Source: Dirofilaria immitis
Taxonomy: Eukaryota > Nematoda > Chromadorea > Rhabditida > Onchocercidae
Length of the DNA stretch: 64,000 nt
NCBI GenBank assembly: GCA_024305405.1
Contig: JAKNDB010000107.1
Coordinates: 1,550,001-1,614,000 of the forward strand
Direction of reading: 5' to 3'
In this document: positions 15,901 to 27,790 of the stretch, one piece after another
Numbering within the stretch: the first letter of the stretch is position 1
How the letters are laid out: each line of letters opens with the position of its first letter
Notes under the pieces: generated by a model
Told to the model about the DNA's origin: nothing
Seen by the model: the letters and a program-made list of their open reading frames with translations, nothing else
Databases searched by the model: none
Made by a program: the position numbers and the translations under genes

Positions 15901-18551
15901 AACAGAAATGGATAAAAACGCTCCAGGCATTACGAATTTTTCGGAAAAAAGACTCATTTAACTGATTTGGAAAAATCAAGTACTATTCCAGTACTTCCAC
16001 GATTAGGCATCGATGATTCCCCAGAGGATTTGATTCCTACATCAACTTCCATAAATCTTGATAACCTTGCCTCCTCACGAAAGAATGTTAATGCCCTTTT
16101 CGCGGATATGAATAATGGATTCACGAAGACCAAAGAATCGAATCCATCATTTGCTGAAATAAATAACGGAGAAAACGCTGGAATGGAAGAAAACGAACCA
16201 GAATATAAGGAAAGCACCGTTTCCGAGTTAATAGAAAATATCTTTACCTCCAGAAATGACCATCATGTGAACCAAAAATAAAAAGTAATCTAAATCGTTC
16301 TTCGCATATTTTGGATTTAACAGAGCTTAAGGGCAGCACAATAATGGTAGATAGTAGAACATCATTTTCAGAAGCACCTCAGATTATTTCGGAAGATTCA
16401 TCCGATGCCAGAAGTTCAACATTGACAATCAATCCTGATACTGTAGAAGCATTTATTCAAGAAGATATACTTTCTAGTACAACTGATAAAAATACGGAAC
16501 AATTTACTTTAGAAAAAAGTAATTTATTTTTTCCTACCGACTTATCAGAAATCTTAACAAGCAGCTCTTCCGAAAATGCAATACATTTATCAGAAACATT
16601 AACCGGAACTTCCGTATCATTAAATGATGAAGAACCGTTGGTGATGACACATGAACCATTGTTGACAGATAATTTGCAGCAACGATTTGATACTTCAAAT
16701 GGTTTATTTTCGTCTACTGGAACATCGGAGATAGTACAAACAATGAGCTCATCACAGACTGCAAATAATCTTTTTGAGGATTCTGAATTATCAACAATTC
16801 CAACAACGATGTTATCAGATGAAGCAAGGCTCAACTTCACCTCAGATACAATTAGTGGCCAATCATCAGATATGCCGTCGGTTATTGAAAGTACCGAAGA
16901 TGGAACCATTATAAAAGATGATTTTGCTATTGAGCCATTAATATTTCGTAATCACGAAATTTCTGATTTTTCCAGTCAAGCAAGTGAAAGCTCGAATTTA
17001 AGCATGGAAAATTTCATTGCATTTACTGAACCTTCTACGGTTATACCTGAAATTACAAATGAGGCAGTAAAAGAAATTGAAACTACAACAGCTGCGGACT
17101 ACGAAACTAATATTGTAACCTCAATCGGAATACCAACGGCTGTATTCAACATAACTGTACCTTATTCATCATTCGATCCCAAGTTTTCATCACATATTAA
17201 TCGAGCAAACAGGAATTATAGTTATCTACTTATAGATGAAGTAAATTATCCAGAGGAAGGAGAAGATTCATCAAAAATCACTTTCAATATTGATAATGAA
17301 ACTACTTTCATGGATGATTTTCCAAATGATGTAAATGAAACAAACAATGATTTGTATTCAGATCATGATAATCTCCCATTACCAACAGATGATGCAATAT
17401 CAGAAAAGGAATTTAGCATGGAAAATTTAGCGACAAATGCGCATGAAATGAACTTTCAACCGGAAACGGAAACTACGCCAATTTTCAATGGATTCATGCA
17501 GGCCAACACTATCAATAATCAGGGGAAACTATCGAAGATTATCACCATAGCTTATCTCCAGAAGATGGCGTTTTTTCACCACGAACTTTAAGAAAAGATG
17601 CAATATCAATTAGTACTCTAGAGAATATCCAAATTCCAAATATATCGCAAGATTTTGAAGGATTCGAGATAGAATCTGATGACATGGTTTCAGATAATCG
17701 TGAAGATAAAATTTCAAGTATTATAGCATCACAGATAACAGATCCGATGAAATCTTTCACTACTCCGCCATTGGATGAAACTTTCAATACTGAGACATCT
17801 GCAGTACGTGACACTAATCCTACAATATTGAACAGAATTGAAAATCAAAGCAACACGCTATCTTTGAAGCATATTTCTACAACACCAATTCCTGAAATTG
17901 AAGAAATCGCTAACTTAAACACAAATCACAAAAAAATTGTTTATCAAACATTAACTATGCTGAAAGTTGATGAGTCTACTAACGATGACTCATCCGAATC
18001 AGTCATATCAACTATTCCCTGGGCTTCTACATCAAAATCAGATGAGCAGAATGTGTTAGTTTTATCTTCTGATAAGATTTTAACACATGAATTAAATGCA
18101 ACAACGAGAGATTCAGATTCGCAGTTTCAAAGTGATACAATTATCGCTAGTAGTGATATAAATAATGAATCTTTAAGTATCACAAAAGCGAATAATAATA
18201 TTATTAATACTGAAAGCAGCACTGATATAACATCACAGTCTGTCGGCAGCAGCTGAAAATTCATCTTTCCAGAAAAAATCTACCACAAATTTATAATATG
18301 GAAATAACATTACTTCAGTTGACACTATTGTCAAGACTATTGTTAAGAAAGATGATCAAGATAATGATTCCTTATTTGATTATACAATAAACAATAGTAT
18401 ATTTTCATTAATTACATCGTTCCAAAATAGTTTAACTGATCATTTTCTTAATTACGACGGAATTACTCAATTATCTTCAGAAAATTTTACGAATAAAAAC
18501 TTTTCATTTAACAGGAGTATTACTAACAACGGCGAAAAAATACTGGAATAA
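6930..18551 (+). CDS. Gene A: single-pass membrane protein with a large Ser/Thr-rich (mucin-like) region; frame interrupted
   Basis: Not recognised as a named gene. Exons by splice sites and phase: 6930-7147, 7483-7573, 11643-11836, 12896-12979, 13247-13434, 13773-13903, a doubtful one at about 14066-14242, 14552-14606, 14869-14938, and 15082-18551. Exon 1 gives a hydrophobic segment of about 24 residues (ISVAVTILIAFIIVIGIVLA) after a short basic N-terminus, suggesting a type II membrane protein. Exons 2-6 form a compact ectodomain of about 220 residues with alternating hydrophobic strands (HAVFAINLVG, SLYVLFVADH) that resembles a von Willebrand A-like fold without an obvious DxSxS metal site; that is inference. 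The last exon is about 1,150 residues rich in Ser, Thr, Asn, Glu and Asp with many N-x-S/T sites, as in a heavily glycosylated surface stalk. Frame breaks lie near 6990, 7483, 14200, 15946, 16276, 17523 and 18250, plus a TAA at 18294. The first six fit one missing base each. It could be a real gene with sequence errors or a young pseudogene. Confidence 0.6.
7665..7785. repeat. Short imperfect tandem repeat in intron 2 of gene A
   Basis: Variants of ATACGATAAATATTCTTATCA recur three to four times (near 7667, 7712 and 7752). No coding role is visible. Confidence 0.5.
11190..11325. repeat. Tandem repeat with ATAATGATCGAAAATC core, intronic
   Basis: Two adjacent near-identical copies of a unit of about 21 nt (AATGATAATGATCGAAAATC), flanked by looser GATGAT and GATCGAT variants. 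It lies in the long intron before exon 3 of gene A. Confidence 0.55.
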
Positions 18552-21500
18552 ATTAACATTGTATTTGTTCTGGAATTGATTACTTGATGATCGATTAATC
18601 AATTAAATTGAATATGATAGGCAAGCGAATAGCATTTCTTCTATACAAAAATTTTGGATGATGCCTAAGCCCATTTTTGATAGAATTTAGTAACAAAGAA
18701 TTTGTTATCAACAAATCTCTTCTCAGGTTATTTAGCTTAAAATTACTATACAAAATAGAAACAACATTTTCATGAAATATTATTTGTTATTTTCAATATA
18801 AATGTTCTGGATATGTTAAAATAATAAAATTTGTTATTTGAATTAATATAAATGCATTGTATACATTTGAAAAAAAACGCTTTAAAATTTTTCATTTTCA
18901 ACTAAAAGAGTTTAATACTTAATTTTTATCAATAACACATTCTGTATATAAAATGATATTGATTTGATCATACTAAATAATTCTAACTTAATTTTTAGAA
19001 AATTTTAACGATAAAATAAATTTTCTATTATTTTGTTAATAAAAATTTTATATGATTATTTTTTTTTTTATACCAAATTAATTATTTGTTATGATATAAT
19101 TATATCTACTAAATTAATTGTTGGATTTTAATAAAATTCTTTATTTCAATGTATGTTACATTTTGTAATTTTATAGACAATTTTCAAATGATACGATATT
19201 TGATATCGAAAATATTTCTTGTTGAAATAATTATGCATTTATTTTTGGAATTAATAATGCAATAAAATAATGTTTATATTTCATTTAAAATTAAAAATTA
19301 AAAAAAAATATTACATCATTGGAGTTATTTTGCTATTTAGCTCAGGCAATTATTTTATAGTGATTAATTTTTTACATCAGTTATTACTGTATCATATACT
19401 GTAACAGTATCATTTTATTGTTCTTAGTCTTTATTTGAAGCTAGCTGAATTTTATAACTATTTTCATTATTATTAAGCACTTTAATATCATTTTTATTTC
19501 TAGATTCTACTATAAAGAGTAAATGGAAGCATTGCATATTTATGGCTTATTTTTTACAATTAGAATCATTCAAAACTTACGTATGACCAATTCGTAGCAT
19601 ATCTACATTGCAATCAATAATCAATTCAGCTAATCATATTGATGTATATTTTTATCATTATGTTGATAGTTGCAAAAATATCTTATTTATTTTTATTTTT
19701 GCCTATTTGAAATTAAGAATTGAAATTATGTATGATATTTTTAGTTAAAATTTTGTTTCCATTATTTCTGATTTGCAATTTGTTCGATATTAAAGTGCTG
19801 TAGTTTTTTTATCATTTATCATTTTTTTATTGGATTTTTATCAGCAGATTTTTTCAAATATCACTGCCATCCAATTCATGCACTTTTTATCAAGTAGTGG
19901 TATCATTAATTAAAACCAAGTTTGTTTAAATTTTCTTGTAAAACTTTATTTCTCTAATATGAGAAGTTAAATATTATAATTTTGAATATCGTGCAGTAGT
20001 TGAATATTTTTATTAGACAATGAAATTAGGTAAATAAATAATGCATAAGATTTTTAATTTTATGTGATACTTAATTGATCTATTCCAAATTATCTTTGAA
20101 ATTAATATAAAGAAAAGTTTTATTATAATTTAATTTAACTAAACTATGTGATGTTTGCAAATCTGCCAAATAATATCATAATACTATCAAATATTGCTTA
20201 ATGATAAGCATTCTTAAGAGATAATTTAAATGACTGTATAAATCTAAATAATTCTTGCAGAAAAAAATTTCCTAGAAATGGCAGAAATTAAATTCCATCA
20301 ATTTTATTGATAGATCAATAATGATTTCTTATTGATTGAATTGCCGATCTTGTTAAATAAACATTGGATTAATATTGAATTAGGATACGGCATAAGCGAA
20401 TTTTATTTATTAAAGGAAAATTTTTAAATTAAAAACGGCAAAAATTAAAATTGTTGAAAATATTCCAATAAATATTTGCAAAAATAGCATTATTTAGTAT
20501 TATTTTTTGATTATTCCATTTTTGATTAGATTAAATTTGATTAATTATATTATAAATTATTTTTCATCAAAGAAATAAAGAAAATGTTTAATTTGCAAAT
20601 ATATTTATAAAATTGTATAAATGAATGAATGAATTAATCATTCATGCAATTTCATAAATATATGAAGAAAAAAATTGAAGCATAAATAAAATTCTATCTT
20701 ACTTACAATAATTTAAAACGAAAGAAATCCTAATATCAGTTTTATGATTTTAAAATTTTTGGTGAAATAAATAAACAAGAATGGCCGATATGACGTCAAA
20801 TAATACGGATCTTATCCATTCATTTCGCCGTATTTTAAAATTGAAATGGGAAGAGGGTCAAAATGAAATTATTACATGTGTGTTAAAATAATCCAATATA
20901 AATGTTTGGAATGGTGAAATTTTCAAAGGAATGAAATGAAATTGAAAGAAATTAAAATGGATAGATTTTATCATTCGTTATGGTATCAACGCTACCGTTT
21001 GCTACTTTGTACTATTTTAAAATGAAAAGGAAACAAGAAGAAATTTTAAAGAAACTTGAGCGAAAATACGGATATTGTATTTGCCATTTGATGCCATTTC
21101 GTTGTCACATCAAAGTTTTCTCATCAAATCGTATCGAAATCATTTAAATTTATCCGTACGTTATCATTCCATGTCTTCTAATATTCAAACACATACACAC
21201 ACATACACACACACACACACATACACACACACAGCACACACATACTTACACACACATACATACATACACAGGTTTTCCTAAATTATGGCAAGAATAGTTT
21301 GCGACAGATATATTTCACTACTATATATTCAGTTTCTCTTTCATTATCCATTTCATCCCATTTTTTCCTTTTCATTCAAACTTTTTTTTTGATCTAATTT
21401 ATTGTGTTTGATAATTATAATCAATACGTTATTTTGATTACTTCTTATTACTTCCTTTTTAATTTTTGATAATTGGTCAAAGAAAAAAAAAAACGAAGCA

Positions 21501-23060
21501 AATTCTTTCTCGAATTCATTGTACTTGATAATTGATAATTATAATCATTTCATTTAATTAATTATTTCCTTGTAATTTCATTCATTCTGAAATAATTAAT
21601 CAAAAGGAATAAGTAAATTTGTTGTAGTTTAAATATGGGTAAGTTAGATATCATTATGAAGTTGATATTCAATTGAGTAGTAATTATTGATAACTCAAAA
21701 GTTTACTTAGAAGATTATTTTTATTAGCTTACATTTATTGAATAGAATAATTGAACCAGGAGTTTCTGATAAATTTTTAATAATAATTTTTATACAAAAA
21801 GAATTCAAAAACGTTCAGGTAAGTGAAGTTATTCAATAAACTTATTATTATTTTATGTAATGTTTTTATTAAGAATTGAATAAATTAAATATTATTAAAA
21901 ATCAAATGTTTGTATCATATCTTATTATTAAATTATTAAGAATTTTTCATCCGAATATCTTACGATGAATATTTTATTGTTGACATTTATTAAAAGAAAA
22001 GTTTTTTTGTACAATCAATTTTGGACACAAATTCGAACAATTGATGATTCCATTACGTAAAATAAATGAAATTAAATTCATGCAAAGATTATTATTACTT
22101 TTAATAAATTTTTTTTCATCAGAATTTTTATTATCAAATATTATGCATCTTATCTTTGGAGAGCAAACCAGATCGTTTTCGCTTTTTCGAAAAGGAAAAG
22201 AAATTTTAATTTCATCTAAAATTAAAGATTAATTTTTCTTCGGAATACTTTGATCATATAAATTCTAACAACATCAGTATAATCCGATTTAGTTTTGTAA
22301 AATTCTACGGGAAATTGTTTGAAAACGATAGTTATCAGTTTCGGAGAATATTTTTTATTTGTGAAAAAAATCTTATCACAACTCCTCTGTTCAATTGTTC
22401 ATTGATGAGATCTTTTCTATTATCAATTATTTTTATTTTTAGAAAATTAATAAAAATCAACGATTGTACTGTTCTAGAAGTATGCAAAACTTTTATTATT
22501 ATAATTACACATAGATCTTTTATTCAATTTCAAGTACAAAAACCAAATATAAGTAATTTAATTTTCATCAATTTTGTTTTATCAATTCATATTTATAATG
22601 TATTCTTTCATTTACAAACTGGCAAAAATTTTAACAAATTAAGTAAAAAAAAAATCAACTTCATTTATTTTTACCTAATCCTACAAGATTCTTTTCAAAC
22701 ATTTCTTCATTTTTGTTCAGCAAATTAAAACAAATTTTGAAAATGACCATTGATATTTTTAACTGTCGAAAATTCCTTCAATAGTTCTGCAGAGTCGATC
22801 AATCGAAGATGCCCTCAATTTCGATTTTCTTTCAAAGCCCATATTTTAAAAATAATACAGCCATAAAATTTAAATTAAATTCTCAGCAATTCTTTCAACA
22901 TTTTTGATTTTTTTTCTTAATATAACAATATGAATGATCTTTTTTTTTTTTGTAATTCTTAATATTGAAAAATGACAAGAAGAAGGATGCCAAGTACGAA
23001 TAATCGATAAAAATTGATCCATAAAATTTGAAATATTTATTAAACTCATATTAACTTAAT
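18552..23060. other. Intergenic stretch, no gene seen
   Basis: Between the gene A stop and the gene B start I find only AT-rich sequence and a CA/TA microsatellite. An open frame at 22315-22728 (137 codons, TTG start) has Ile/Phe/Lys/Asn composition expected of random AT-rich DNA and no supporting splice sites, so it is not annotated as a gene. Confidence 0.55.
21189..21270. repeat. Microsatellite (CA)n with CATA interruptions
   Basis: About 80 nt of ACAC dinucleotides broken by ATAC and GC interruptions. Simple sequence, likely length-polymorphic. Confidence 0.9.
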
Positions 23061-23068
23061 ACAGGATG
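23061..23068 (+). promoter_or_regulatory. Probable SL trans-splice acceptor at the gene B start
   Basis: ACAG at 23061-23064 lies one base before the initiator ATG at 23066. There is no room for a coding exon boundary, so spliced-leader addition is the simplest reading. This supports the chosen start. Confidence 0.5.
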
Positions 23069-25754
23069 ACGAAGCAACTCTATCTATTATTCATTTCTAT
23101 TTTAATACACCGCACATTTGCATCATTTTGTGGTTCAACCGGTGTACCGTTTAGTTTCGAAGTTCTTCCATCAGGTTGGATAAAAATTGATTTCCAAAAA
23201 AAATTGATCGGTTTCTAATTGAAAGATGAAAACTATGGAAGCTAAATACTTAGCAATAGAAATACTTGTCTGATATTTATTGATAATTGATAAATTTTTC
23301 AAATTATTCAGGAGCACCAATACTTGGCTGTGCACAACCAACCTGTGTTGCACATTTGAAGGAGAAAAAAGATGATAGCAATTTTTTGATAAATGCAAAC
23401 GGACAAGCTGATGGATTCATGCGTGTGGATGATAAGACAAATAAAGCATATGGTGATCCTTATGGCAATAAACTTATCGCTGTATGTTTTGTGATAAAAA
23501 TTTTGAATTTTATTAAATTTCAAAAGACGAGATTTTAACTTTATCTAATTCGAGATCATTGAAATTCAATTTTAGTAGATTATTTGAAGAAGATATACAT
23601 TTTTGTTTTCTCTACTGTAATTAATAAAATTGCAGTTGCTTGAAATATATGGAAATATTTACTTCTATTGGTACATCATACACTAAGCTGAATTATATCA
23701 AACTTTGATATTTAAATATAATCGAATATCTTTCGCCATTTCTGCTTTTTAAATCTTTCCAAAATTCTATCAAAATTTATGTAAAATTATGAAAGCAATT
23801 ATCCTAAAATTTTATTGTAAAGCTTATAAGCATAATTAATCTTAAAAAATTTTATGGTATAAAACGAAAAATTACAATTTAATCATTGAACAAAACGAAA
23901 TGAAAAGTGTGCATTTTTTTGATGCTTTTTCTTAAAATTTAAATAATATTTTAATTAACATAATTTGACAGAATTGTTCCGGTCAATTTTCTGATCTATC
24001 ATGCCCGCGAAAAGATCAATGGGTTGGAGGTATCGAATACATTGATCATCCAAGACAACCGTAAGAATTTAACTTAAACAAATTCTTTTAATTAAATGAT
24101 AAATTAATCAGAAAAAAACATAGTAATAAAATCTGTGAGTCTACAATCACTTTAATTGGTTGATTTCATCGATTAAAATTTATTTTGCTATATATAATTT
24201 ATTCTTTTTCTTTTATCAAAATTAATGTTAAGTAGTTTTTTTTTTTAAATCTTTCAGATTAATCTTGCAATGTTGTACATTTTCTGGATTACGATTTTCA
24301 CAAGAAGTTGGATTAACAAATGTTGGTCCTGGTGAAGCGATTACCGGTGGTGAAGTAATTAGAGATGGACGACAAATAAGTTTCGATGTGATAGCCAATG
24401 TTCGAAAAGTAGTAGATGTCAATACGCATGTGTTAGTTAACATTTTAATCAATTCGTGATAATTGAAAATATAAAATGATCAAGAAAACTATTAAAAATA
24501 CAATTCATATTTGAAATACTAAATTAAATTGTAATAAATCATTTAAATAACGTTGTTTAAAAGAATGATTCCTGAAACGATTCATACAAATCTTTTCTCT
24601 TTCTTTTTATATCTTTATTGCTTACATTTAATATGCGTATTTTTTTAATCAAAAAAAAAAATGTAGAAAATAAGAGAAGAATGCTATTTTTATTCAGAAA
24701 TTGAGTTCTGTGTATATCATTTTATCACACAATACATTTTTATCATCAATTTTATTATAATTTCTGTTTTTAATAAAAATTTAATAATTAATTTGTTACG
24801 TTTATTCAAAATATTATTTAATTATATAACAATGGTATAAACTATAGTTTATGGTGATTGTAATATATTGATTGATTTATCTATTACATTAGTATATTTT
24901 ATACTCAATTAAAAATTAATGAATTTTGCAGTGTTTCATATGAAGTTACAGTACGACGGATGCATTGCTTACCGGATCCACCGGAACCAGTCGTTAATTG
25001 TTAGTGAATTTTTACATCCAATTTCATCATGACGAAAACTTCCTCTCCATAGACAAATCTTTTGTCATTTGTGAAAAATTAAAATTTTAAAGTGGCTATC
25101 CCTACATTCCATTCCTTCATTTTAAATGTCTTTCCAGTAAGAGTGAGAAATAATCAGGGCATTTTATCGGAAAAATATAATTTGACATATAAAACATTTT
25201 CTATTAAGGAATGAAATGTATAATGAAGAGAGATTAGAGTATAATAAAGAGAAATCGCAGAGAATTAATCAGTCATATTCTCTTATTCAATCTAACAATG
25301 ATTTTCAATGATGATATTTTGACTATACTATCCGTTATCCAAAAACATATTATAAAATGATTATCGTTATTTGTCTAACACTTGTTCATTGTATTTTATA
25401 TTTTAGCTAAGAATTATTGAAATTTGACTCCTTTTAAATATCTTATTCCTGTTAGAAATTTCACTCTTGATCATACTTTTATTACTTTAAAAAAAAAAAA
25501 GACAAAAATAAAATGATACAGAAATGAGAATTGATATTTTATAAGGGAATTATAAATAGTTTTGTTAAAATTAAAAGCATTTTTTTTTGACAATCATTTC
25601 TTATATTATAGTTGAAAAGGATGCCAGTGATGAAATAGTAAAAGTATTGACAAAAGCAACCGATCTTCCAACTCTTCGAACGGAGAAAGCATCAAAAAGG
25701 AGAAATCGGAAGATTTCCAAAGTAAAAAGCATTAACAGACGCCACACTTCATAA
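23066..25754 (+). CDS. Gene B: hedgehog-related Wart-like secreted protein without a Hint domain
   Basis: Six exons join in phase without conflict: 23066-23174, 23312-23481, 23972-24060, 24258-24431, 24932-24999, 25612-25754, giving 250 residues. The N-terminus is a signal peptide (MTKQLYLLFISILIH...). The mature part begins FCGSTGVPFSFEVLPSG, then LGCAQPTC, and has eight cysteines in all, including a CC pair, with a late block EVTVRRMHCLPDPPEP. This layout matches the N-terminal Wart domain of nematode warthog-type hedgehog-related proteins. Those proteins are secreted from cuticle-forming epithelia, and some also carry a self-splicing C-terminal Hint/Hog domain. Here the domain is followed only by about 47 hydrophilic residues with basic clusters (KRRNRK, NRR) and no Cys-Phe Hint start. 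If the 24999 donor were unused, a TAG stop would follow after one Cys codon (NC). A groundhog-type relative is the main alternative. Intactness contrasts with genes A and D. Confidence 0.72.
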
Positions 25755-26002
25755 AATTAACGAAAAAAACAACACAAGTATATCAACTTTTCTTTTTACA
25801 ATAAACTTCAAATGAACCTAAATTTACTATTTCTTTTTTCATTGAAACTTATAATATAACAGTAGTCTTGCTACACTCTCTATACTTTAAATTAGATAAA
25901 GAAGTTAAGAAAAAAATTAACTTAATCAATCATATTATAAATGAATTAATTAAAATGCTATAGTTTAATAGTGCAAATAAAAATTCATTATTTATTATTC
26001 AG
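25755..26002 (+). promoter_or_regulatory. Short intercistronic gap with poly(A) signal and downstream acceptor
   Basis: AATAAA at 25800-25805 follows the gene B stop by about 45 nt. A TTATTATTCAG acceptor ends at 26002, 34 nt before the gene C ATG. The same-strand spacing of about 250 nt is very small against spacers of several kilobases elsewhere, as in nematode operons processed by polyadenylation and trans-splicing. Confidence 0.45.
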
Positions 26003-26036
26003 AAAAAACGAATTCGAAGAAAAAGAAACTTCCAAA

Positions 26037-27790
26037 ATGGATGTAACAAATAGAAATGAAGCAATCCAAAAACGAGCAGAAATGGAAGCTAAAACAACTT
26101 ACAGTGAAATACCGCCAAAGTCACATGCTGCTCAACTGTTTACTTCCTCGATAAATAACTATAAATCCGAAACTGGTAGCAGTTTCTCGGATGGAAATCG
26201 TATTGGTTTTACAAACAATCTAAGGACACCATTAGATGTTCAGGCAGGAGTAAAATCATCTGGTCAACAGCAAATAAGAGCGTTTAGTCAACAACAAGAA
26301 GTATTTGGTCAACCGCAAGTAAAAGCACCTGGTCAAGAAGAGTTTGGTCAACAACAAGCAAGAGCATTTGGTCAACAACAAGAACAACAAGCGTTTGTTC
26401 AACCCCAAATAAGAGCGTTTGGTCAACAACAAGAAGTTTTTAATCAACAACAATTAACACCATCATATAGACCTGAATTTGGCTATACATCTTTTCAACA
26501 ACAAGGACTCAGCCAAAATATCCAACCAAGGCAAAGTCAAAGTCATGGACCATGCGCAACGCAATGTCAGCAAAACTCGTGCTATATGCAGAGATGCAAT
26601 CGAGGCCTTGATCCAGTTTTCGGGATTCCTACATTTGCCCCACCACTCTTTCCTCTAACTCTTCCCACTTTACCGACATTTAGCTTACCAACCGTAACAC
26701 CACCAACATTCCAGCCATTCATATCTTATCCTACTGTAGCTCCACCATCTTCTCATTCACCACTTCAGCCTGTTCCGGGTTATATTGATTCATCTGGTTC
26801 CAGAAACACTATTTCACAAAATTCACCATCATTTCTTCCTCTTTCCTCTATTAAAGAAAATTTCGATCCGAATGACAGGTTGATGCAGTTGTCAGTTGCT
26901 CCAATAGCTCAAGCTGCTACTGCATCTGTTTCGAATGCAATTCCAGTACAATCATCAGAAGTACTTTCCGGCAGACCAATTCTTTTATCCGGTTAATACA
27001 ATATATTGCTATGTTTATTCTTGATTTTATAGAAAATTATTAACATTTTCTTAATATCTTTTAAATTTCTGATCTTAAACAATTTTTTTGTCAAAGATAA
27101 ATTTAAAAAATGAAGGAAAAAAGTTTAATGTATGATATGGATTATATATAACTAGAAATACGAAATTCATTGCAGCTAATCCAGCTTCTAGTCTGCAAGC
27201 TACATTAAAACCATTATCAACGTTTGAAGAATTCATAGCAAGACTTGGTTATCGTAACGTAAGCCTCGCCCCATTAACACCGGCAGCATTAGTAATTCCG
27301 TCTGAAATCTCGTTACCCAACACGTATTCTTCTCTTTCACCTTTATCACAGACCACAACTACTACTGTTGCTTCTCCAGAAAATCAAGCTCGATTACTCG
27401 TTCCCGGTTTTGACTTTCAAACATCTCAACGTAATCCGTATCAACCTGCCGGTACGCTTTCTAATATTAGCAATTGTATAGTTCATAGAAATTTGTATCC
27501 TCTACAGTTAACAACTACTGTATCCTAGCTAGCGTATATTCCAATCCACAATAATTGGCTAAACGATTATTATATATTGCGTTATATACATAATGCTATA
27601 TTCTAATTCGACAAAATTTACAAAACTTTTAGATAATAGAAACATTACGAAATGTCGTATCATGTATCATGCGTAATAACTTCATAATATTTCATATGAA
27701 ATAATTAAAAAAATTTCAGTATTGTATATACCTCAGCAGTGGCCACTAACGACTTCAGAAAATGGTACACTGCAACGATCAAGTTTTTAA
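26037..27790 (+). CDS. Gene C: Gln-rich, Pro/Thr-rich low-complexity protein
   Basis: Not recognised. Three exons in perfect phase (26037-26991, 27176-27451, 27720-27790) give 433 residues. ATG 26037 is chosen because it is the first ATG after the acceptor at 26002. An open frame continues upstream only to a GTG, and no signal peptide is visible at either start. Residues about 75-170 hold degenerate repeats of FGQQQ-type blocks (RAFGQQQEVF, ARAFGQQQEQQAF). Next comes a four-Cys patch (GPCATQCQQNSCYMQRC), then a Pro/Thr/Phe-rich stretch (PTFAPPLFPLTLPTLPTF), and a Ser/Ala/Pro tail. The composition suggests a structural, matrix or cuticle-associated protein, but the lack of a signal peptide argues either for an intracellular role or for a missed first exon. 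It lies about 250 nt after gene B on the same strand. Confidence 0.7.

Noticed and set aside
16285..16322. Possible 38-nt intron (GTAATC...AACAG) to explain one frame break in gene A
   Set aside because: The stop at 16279-16281 in the upstream frame lies before the donor, so splicing would not rescue it, and the length is too short for a normal intron.
15322..16909. Minus-strand open frames of 87-168 codons inside the last exon of gene A
   Set aside because: Antisense shadows of the Ser/Thr-rich frame; they have no splice context and mirror its codon bias.
22315..22728. 137-codon open frame on the plus strand
   Set aside because: TTG start, composition typical of random AT-rich DNA (Ile, Phe, Asn, Lys), no splice sites, signal peptide or repeat; no relative elsewhere in the window.
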